From Ditylenchus dipsaci (taxonomy: Eukaryota; Nematoda; Chromadorea; Rhabditida; Anguinidae): DNA of 64,000 nt. Positions 58,001-64,000 of this stretch are shown one piece after another. The DNA lies in assembly GCA_004194705.1 (NCBI GenBank), contig SADC01000128.1, forward strand, positions 62,001-126,000. Direction: 5' to 3'. A model generated the notes under the pieces. That model was not told the DNA's origin and did not search any database. It worked only from the letters and a program-made list of their open reading frames with translations. Positions within the stretch are counted from its first letter, which is position 1, and the number at the start of each line of letters is the position of its first letter. The position numbers were made by a program, and so were the translations under genes.

Positions 58001-61000
58001 CGGCGACATTTTTTGACCGCTCACTTGACATTGACCATAACTTTTTTCCTGCTTTGAAAACATGTGCAGTTCTAGGGTGCTAATCGGCTTTATTATATTT
58101 ATATTTTAAAAAAATATTGTTTCTTGATAACAATATGACAACAACTATAATTTTTTTGTTGGAGCAATAATTTTATGACAATTTCCAAGTTGAGCGCCAA
58201 AAAAGAGAAAAAAGAAGAATTTGGCGCTACTATAGAACTATAGAATACCCCCCCCCTCCCCCAAAAAATCCGACCTTTTAAAAATGCTGTAAGTACCCTT
58301 GCAAACAACAAGTTTAGGCTTAGCCTTTAGGCTTGGGGGTAGGCCAGCGTACGGAAGTTGTGACTAATGAAGAGTTTGCGCACATTTTCCGGGGTCTGGG
58401 ACATAAATTTGAGTACTTTTTACTTAAGTTTTAAAAGGTCGGATTTTGGGGGGGGGTATTCTATAGTAGAGTCAAGAATTTTAATTAAACATATTTATTT
58501 GTGGTTCATTTAGATGGAGAAGAGTGCCCAATTGCAGCAGGAGTTGAAAGAAGTGTGTGCTGAGTACAAGCAGAATAATGCATTGCTCCTAGAAGGTGAG
58601 TTCACATTTCTTTTTCACAGTTATTGGCAGACCATGTGAACAATCTCAAATCCTACTAACCCAGGGTTGCAAACTCAAAACTTAGAAAACAGTACATTTG
58701 GCCAAAAAAGTACAATTTGGGCATTTTTTGTCAAAAAATGCCATTTTTCCAGGGCTTATTGATTTTTAAGCACCGACAAAAGGTTTTGATGTAAAACCTC
58801 AAAAATAAAAAGAATTTCGGTCTCAAATTGAGATACCCTGTTCTAACCTAACTATTTTTCAGATCGCCAAGCCATGCAACTTAAACAAGTTCGGTGGACT
58901 GAGGAGAAGGAACTCCTCAACCAATTAGTCCGCACCGCCAATGATCAACTCAACAAGTACAGGGCAGACTTGAAATTGGCTGAGGCGAAGATAGCAGATC
59001 AAAGGCAACACAGATTAAATGGCAACTTAGGTAATCGGCTAATGGAAAGACCATCCCCAGCTACTCAACCATTGCACAAGGCCAACTAGACCAACCATGG
59101 TTCTCCCAACACAAAAAAGTCCACTTCAATCCGAGAAGCCAGTCAATAAGCCCAGAAAGAGGCAGCGTAAAGCGTCTTCCGACAGAGCGTCTTCAGAACC
59201 TATTACCCTGGCTGATGCCCTTCAATTTGTGCCCCGTCCATCTCCTGCCTCCAAAGTGCTGGGAGATATGATCGTGATATCCTCAGATGATGAAGAGAAA
59301 GAGGTCTCTCCAGTTGAGGTTCCTCTGCAATTGGATGCGAGTGAAGGGGATGAACTATTGCCCACCATGATGTCTCCCCAGCTATCAGTCCACCCAAAAA
59401 TGTTGAGGCGTCTAACTTGGTTGTAGCAAAAGGTAAGAGCAATGATCATGATTTAGAATTGATTTTCGCGTCTTAACTTGCGTCTCTTAATTCACATTTT
59501 CTTCCAAAATCTAGTCTAAATCTGTAGTGATTCTCATTTTTCATGGCATATTCTAGCCAAAAAATTAGTCAAATATCAAATGTGAAATCATATTAGATGA
59601 GTAAAAATGGTCTGTTCGAAAAAATGTATTGTGAAATCGGAGTGAAAAAATAGTGTCAGGCCCTACTTTATGTGGGTTACTCGTAGGTCTGTCACATCAC
59701 CTTGACTCGCCCGATTTTAGCACGATTTTTCGCGTTATTTGCTAAAATTAATTGGTCAGTCTAATCACGAAATCTTACCGTTTTACCAGTCATTTTTTCA
59801 TAATCTTGCGATTCCGCCATTGCTTGAGGTTCAACTGTATTTATAATACAGTTAACTCTCTATAAATCGGCAGCCCGGTAAAGCCTGCAGTAAGCCCGCA
59901 GTTGAAATACCTTATATTTTCTATTAATCCCCATGGGGGATTATTTTTCAACGTAAATTTTGTTTGAATTTTCAGTAGTCACAACACGAAAAAATGCACA
60001 TTATGAGTGTCTGTCCGAATTTTTGCCTAATTATTTTCATTTTTGTTGCAAATCATTTTTCGACGAGCTTGTTTTTTCTCGTCTTATCAAATCCCTGTAA
60101 AAATGAGCGATTCCCAGGAGCTCCAGCTGCATGAAGATAAAGGATGGCCTGTCAATTAATATCGGACCAATGGTCAAACAACATTTTTTCATCGGTCACA
60201 GCGAAATTCGCATCAATATTTTGAAAATAAATTAAATCTTTATTTCGCTGGTTTTCACACTATTTAGCTCGAAACTTTATAAAAAATTGCAGCACAAAAC
60301 CAAGCTCGAAAAATCAGAGCACAATATCTCAAGCGTCGCAAGCCTACTAATTTGGCGATTACAATGATACTATTCACAACAATACTCGCCAGTAAAAAGG
60401 GATTATCAGTTGCAAGAATAAATTAGGCAGCTTAAATCAGGGATGATGTGGATGTCTTAGCACATTACAACTAATGCAATTTTCGTGTTCAGTAAGAGCA
60501 TAATTTAGCAATACAATCTCGGCCTAATTAATTTCTTGTTGCCATCTCGCTGTCAATTACACACACAACATTTTTTATTTGGCTCATTTTAGAGTCGGCC
60601 TAAGCCAACCGGATTAATCGGCACCAAAAGACTCGACATGCTCCGCGACATCAGGGCTCAAAACATGGCAAGGGACGGTCGCAAAGATTTTGAAAAAAAT
60701 AGTTTCGAAGAAGACAAACCAGAAGAAGGCCAACCGTAAAGAACTGGAGAAACTTTGGAGAAATTAAATGAAAATGGTTATTTTATGTTTGTTTGAGAGT
60801 TTTCCTTAAATTTTGCCGTCTAATAAAAATGTTGACCCAAAAAGACGATTTTAAGGGGTGGGGGATTATTAGAGAGTGGGGGAATTATAGAGAATATAAG
60901 CCTGATTTGGCTCGATTTAAAAAACCTTGCCCCCGATATACCGGCACCTCACGCTGGTCGAAAAAAGTATCGTTTTTTTCTTGAGTAAACTCTACAACCC

Positions 61001-61631
61001 AAATTTTTCAGACAATGGAACGGGAACCAGTCCACCTGCTTGTGCTATTGAGCAACTTGAGACCTTAACTAGAAGCCTGGAAAGTGAGATGCCTGTATTG
61101 ATGACTCCGCAAAAATGCTGCTCTAACAACCCAGCCGAGCAAACACGCCAGCAAAACAGTGGAGGCAGAGCTAGTGGCACAGACCCAATTGTTACTTTCT
61201 GGATCCCCGTTGACAGCAGCCCCACAGTTAACTGCCCAACACTTTGCTGACTATGTGGCACAAAGCAACCAGACATCTGGTAGAGGGGCACCCAATGTTA
61301 GGCTAGAACATGGTGATCCACGAGTTGCAGCCAAGTATAGTTTGCAGGAAAAGGTGTGACTAAAATAATTTCTGTATTTTCAGTGTGTCACCAGCAGCTC
61401 AGCAATCCCACCATATTCAAATGCTGTTTGTGGAGTTCCTGAAGATGTATGCTAAATATATTCCAGCCTGGACAGCTATAATGCCATTCTGTGAGAGGCA
61501 TGGTGTACCAGCTCAGGCACGTGCCCAACTCATCCTTCAGCTGCAGCCAATCGCCAACAAATTTGAGGAAATGAAGAGTACTGCGGGACAGTACTATCTT
61601 AGATAAAAAGGAAAAGCCAGTCAACTGCTGA
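52008..61631 (+). CDS. Duplicated coiled-coil/SIM protein gene, right copy (9 exons)
   Basis: Exons: 52,008-52,101; 53,089-53,216; 54,942-55,049; 55,684-56,377; 56,424-56,501; 58,514-58,595; 58,863-59,432; 61,012-61,353; 61,384-61,631. Phases agree with the left copy (1, 0, 0, n/a, 0, 1, 1). Exon 3 is 15 nt shorter than in the left copy. Coiled coil in exons 4, 6 and 7; basic KPRKRQRK and SUMO-interacting-type MIVISSDDEEKEV in exon 7; the C-terminal domain is encoded by the last exon. Frame is broken near 55,858 (TTGGAACTG, shared with the left copy), near 59,361 (CCC, shared), before 61,354 (A run shorter than needed; the left copy is one A longer), and at about 61,600 by an extra T that ends the protein early. 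Exon 7 also carries an in-frame stop near 59,087 where the left copy has a longer reading. Whether one copy is functional cannot be told from sequence alone. Confidence 0.7.
53512..53760. mobile_element. TACTATAGAATA-type element, right arm
   Basis: Counterpart of 31,810-32,057: GACCATAGTATAGAATAC at the left, GGTATTCTATACCAGCGCC at the right, long C and G runs inside. Confidence 0.65.
55357..55553. mobile_element. 200-bp hairpin in intron 3 of the right gene copy
   Basis: GGACCATGGTTTTTGCGCGC...CACTTCTCTTTC faces GAAAGAGAAGTGTCCC...GCGCGTAAAAACCATGGTC. Near-perfect pairing. Not found in the left arm. Confidence 0.65.
56955..57806. mobile_element. TIR element, copy 2 (8-bp TSD CTAATTCG)
   Basis: CTAATTCG flanks both ends (56,947-56,954 and 57,807-57,814). 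Begins GGATGCAGTGGCGAATC, ends GATTCTGAACTCAAGCC. Same arms and GC-rich central hairpin as 8,229-9,091. It lies in intron 5 of the right gene copy. Confidence 0.85.
58223..58475. mobile_element. TACTATAGAATA-type element in intron 5, right arm
   Basis: GGCGCTACTATAGAAC then TATAGAATACCCCC; ends GGGTATTCTATAGTAG. Counterpart of 26,070-26,319. Confidence 0.7.
59908..60898. mobile_element. Scaffold III-like insertion private to the right arm, with exon-like cargo
   Basis: It splits the shared sequence GCCCGCAGTTG(G/A)AATA | AGCCTGATTTGG, which is unbroken in the left arm (about 24,450-24,475). Left end TACCTTATATTTTCTATTAA then TCCCC; right end GGGGGATTATTAGAGAG and GAATTATAGAGAATATA. The word is GGGGATTATTAGAGA. 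The interior carries exon-like sequence (60,293 onward and 60,593-60,739). Confidence 0.7.
60593..60739 (+). CDS. Exon-like segment inside the 59,908 insertion
   Basis: After a TTTTAG acceptor, 48 codons run to TAA: SRPKPTGLIGTKRLDMLRDI..., then a charged tail ending KPEEGQP. Upstream, 60,293-60,360 reads AQNQARKIRAQYLKRRK after a TTGCAG acceptor, and an ATG frame MSDSQELQLHED begins at 60,103. These could be exons of one captured or nested gene, but donors are not clear. Family not recognised. Confidence 0.35.
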   Translation, partial: SRPKPTGLIGTKRLDMLRDIRAQNMARDGRKDFEKNSFEEDKPEEGQP

Positions 61632-62440
61632 CCAAACTAACTGTCGATAAAACTTTGTTTTCTTTTTTAGTTTGTAGCACTGCTCTAAGTTGGGCAAACC
61701 TTTTTCTTGCCGTAAAAATAGTTCTGTTGCAGCATATTTTTTCTTGCTGTAAAACGACTTTTCACGGCGAGATAAAACAGGCGCTGTGGCAGAATAACGT
61801 ATTTAAGTGGTAGAAATAGGGCAATACTTTTTCAGACAAAACAGAAAAGTACCCGGTTTTTGTGTCAAAAAGCGCTCAGTTTTTCGAAAATGTAAATTAA
61901 ACAGAGTGAATCTGTGACAAAAAAAAATAATTGCCCCAGAAAAAAGTGTTTAGCCGCAAAAAAGTCTTTTCACGGCAAGAAAAAGGTTAGACCCTCTAAG
62001 TTCGGCCTAATGTGTGCTGGCCTATCTAGTGTCTCGAACTCAAGACTTTAGTAGCTCATTCTCCGATAGCGCCAGCTCCAAAACACAAATAAGAATCACT
62101 TTAAGAAAATTGGTCGGGAGTTGGGGGCCTCCAACTTGGGGTTAACAATTGTAGTTTCATTGATAATAAATTTGATGATTAATTAATTGTTTTTTTCAAT
62201 CATTGTTTTTTATTTTTTCCACAAAAAATACGCGTAAAATTTTTTAATTGAATTCATATCACCTTTGCTGCCATATTTGTTACATTTCAGTTTGTAAATT
62301 CTATCATTGCCTTTATTTTTGTGGTTCTATAATGATGAAGATAATATAATAAAAATATTGACTTTGAACGGAATTATGCGGTCACATTTTTAATTTTAGC
62401 CCATTTCAAAAGTCCTTAGAAGAATTTTTTGAAAAAAAAA

Positions 62441-64000
62441 CTCTCAAAACTGTACGTAAAGGTGTTTTATGGTGAGATTTTTATTAACTCTTGCGAAATA
62501 AGCCATATGTGCACCGCCTTAGAAGACAGTGCTTTCCAAAATTTGCAATTCCGCCGCTATTATCTGGGCAGGAACATTCAAGTACCTCAAACTTGGGTAA
62601 TTAAACCAAAGAAGTAGGCTGACTTGCAGCCTTTGTCTAGAAAGCAGGGCAATAAAGGTCTGGTGTGCGCCCACTCTTTGAGCGATAAGGAGGCACAGAG
62701 AAGTGAGAAGATTTATTTCTATCTCTACTCTTTTGTGTTTGCCTTTGAATTGGTTATTGTCCAATCTTTGACATATGGAAAATATTTTGACTGACAGAGA
62801 TAAGCAGGAAAATAGTCATTTACTATAAGAGAGATCAGACAACCAAAAGTATAGGGTGCACCCCAGCCCACAATTAGAGTGATTCAGCTACAAATATGGC
62901 TGCAACACCTTCTTATTTGGTTTAATTACCCAGTACTACAAGGTACTAGTGGTGTCCTGACCTAGCCTCAGGATAGTGTCTATGGACAAACCTTAGTTTT
63001 TGGAACACGTCTCCGGGGTCTATCCGGAGGCTAATTTTATCTAAGAATTTTAAATGATTTTCTCTTTAATCCAGTTCCGGTGACCGAAACGGTACAATGT
63101 CGATACACAGTCGAGTCTCGCTAATCCGGTTGGCCGACAAAGACGAGGCAAGAAGAATATTTTAGTCGACAAAGACACATGGAGAGACAGTGAGTCAATA
63201 ACTACCTAGAAAATAGTTTAGACAACTATCGGTGACTTACATGCAAAATATGTTGCTGCCGGTTTATAAAAAGTAATTCAATTGGATAGAACCAAACTTA
63301 TGGTGTCGGATTATCGGGAGTGCTGGTTTATCGAAGGTGCACTTTGTGGGTTTTCTTTGGATTAGCGAGACTCGACTGTATACAGATAATGTACTGTTTT
63401 TGGTCACTGGAACTGGATTTAAAAGAAGAGTATTAAAAATCCTTAGATAAAATTAGCCTCCGGATAGACCCCGGACGCGTGTTCCAAAAACTAAGGTTTG
63501 TCCATAGACACTACCCTGAGGCTAGGTCAGGACACCACTAGTACCTTGTAGTACTGGGTAATTAAACCGAATAAGAAGGTGTTGCAGCCATATTTGTAGC
63601 TGCAACACTTCAATTGTGGGCTGGGGTGCACCCTATACTTTGGTTGTCTGATCTCTCTTCTAGGTAGGTGACTATTTATCTGCTTATCTATGTAAAAGAG
63701 TGAAAAGTAACCAATTATTGACACGAAAGAGTAGAGATAAAATAAACCTTCTCCCTTTTCTGTGCCTCCTGTTGTCTTTTAAGAGAGGGCGCACACCAGA
63801 CCTTCATTGCCCTGCTTTCTAGACAAAGGCTGCAAGTCAGCCTACTTCTTCGGTTTAATTACCCAAGTTTGAGGTACTTGAATGTTCCTGCCCAGATAAT
63901 AGCGGCGGAATTACAAATTTTGGAAAGCACTGTCTTCTAAGGCGGTGTATATGTGCCTTATTTCGCAAGAGTTAAAAAAAATCTCACCATAATACACCTT
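62441..64000. mobile_element. Composite hairpin element, copy C (runs off the window)
   Basis: Starts CTCTCAAAACTGTACGTAAA, then TGCGAAATAAGCCATATGTG and CACCGCCTTAGAAGACAG. The right half mirrors it, ending TTTCGCAAGAGTTAAAAAAA at the window edge. The outer arms equal those beyond copy B. A nested TA MITE is at 63,108-63,378. It abuts the outer end of the right arm of the palindrome. Confidence 0.75.
63108..63378. mobile_element. TA-type MITE, word GCTAATCCGG, nested in copy C
   Basis: CAGTCGAGTCTCGCTAATCC ... GGATTAGCGAGACTCGACTG; includes GGATTATCGGGAGTGCTGG. Inverted relative to 39,850-40,116 along with its whole host element. Confidence 0.75.

Larger units (their letters stand above)
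46022..62383 (-). repeat. Right arm of the giant inverted duplication
   Basis: Complement of about 22,966-39,330. Private insertions with an empty or undisturbed site in the left arm are 46,134-47,381, 47,425-47,609, 50,319-51,582 and 59,908-60,898. The left arm has its own private set (24,516; 29,271). One-base differences in exons are scattered between the arms. Confidence 0.85.

Noticed and set aside
22966..62383. Palindrome as a simple library or adapter foldback artefact
   Set aside because: Such artefacts give identical arms. Here the arms differ by several whole insertions with target duplications and by scattered base changes.

Overview
This is eukaryotic, AT-rich DNA that looks like an invertebrate-type animal genome. 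Protein-coding genes are split by very small GT-AG introns (mostly 43-60 nt, some exons only 21-27 nt). The space between and inside genes is packed with non-autonomous transposons, most of them long hairpins (foldback or MITE-like). I cannot place the species. The tiny introns recall compact animal genomes, but the repeat load does not. All homology calls are by eye from conserved motifs.

Layout. 1-2.1 kb: word repeats, a small MITE and an unrecognised serine-rich gene on + with three tandem 78-nt exons. 2.1-11.6 kb: no convincing gene; a nested set of hairpin elements at 5.9-9.5 kb and several MITEs. 11.7-16.3 kb (-): a 24-exon TOP3A (DNA topoisomerase III alpha). 18.3-19.9 kb (-): a seven-exon ZSWIM7/SWS1 (SWIM-domain Shu-complex subunit). 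The two recombination genes are neighbours on the same strand. 20.3-22.8 kb: hAT-like elements with clean 8-bp target duplications.

23.0-62.4 kb is one giant imperfect palindrome. Two arms of about 16.4 kb (about 22,966-39,330 and 46,022-62,383) flank a repeat-filled centre. Each arm carries one copy of the same nine-exon gene, transcribed outward: 23,713-33,541 on - and 52,008-61,631 on +. It encodes a coiled-coil protein with a basic nuclear-type signal and a SUMO-interacting-type motif, behind a TATA plus CCAAT promoter kept in both arms. Several transposons sit in only one arm, and the other arm shows the empty site, so the arms have separate histories.

The most unusual theme is the repeats. 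Many hairpin elements carry arrays of a short family-specific word next to their ends. Elements with the same terminal and internal scaffold can carry different words. At least three scaffolds show this. Two hairpins also carry exon-like host sequence with splice sites.

Several good gene models are broken only by one-base changes in homopolymer runs. This looks like residual sequencing error more than true pseudogenes.
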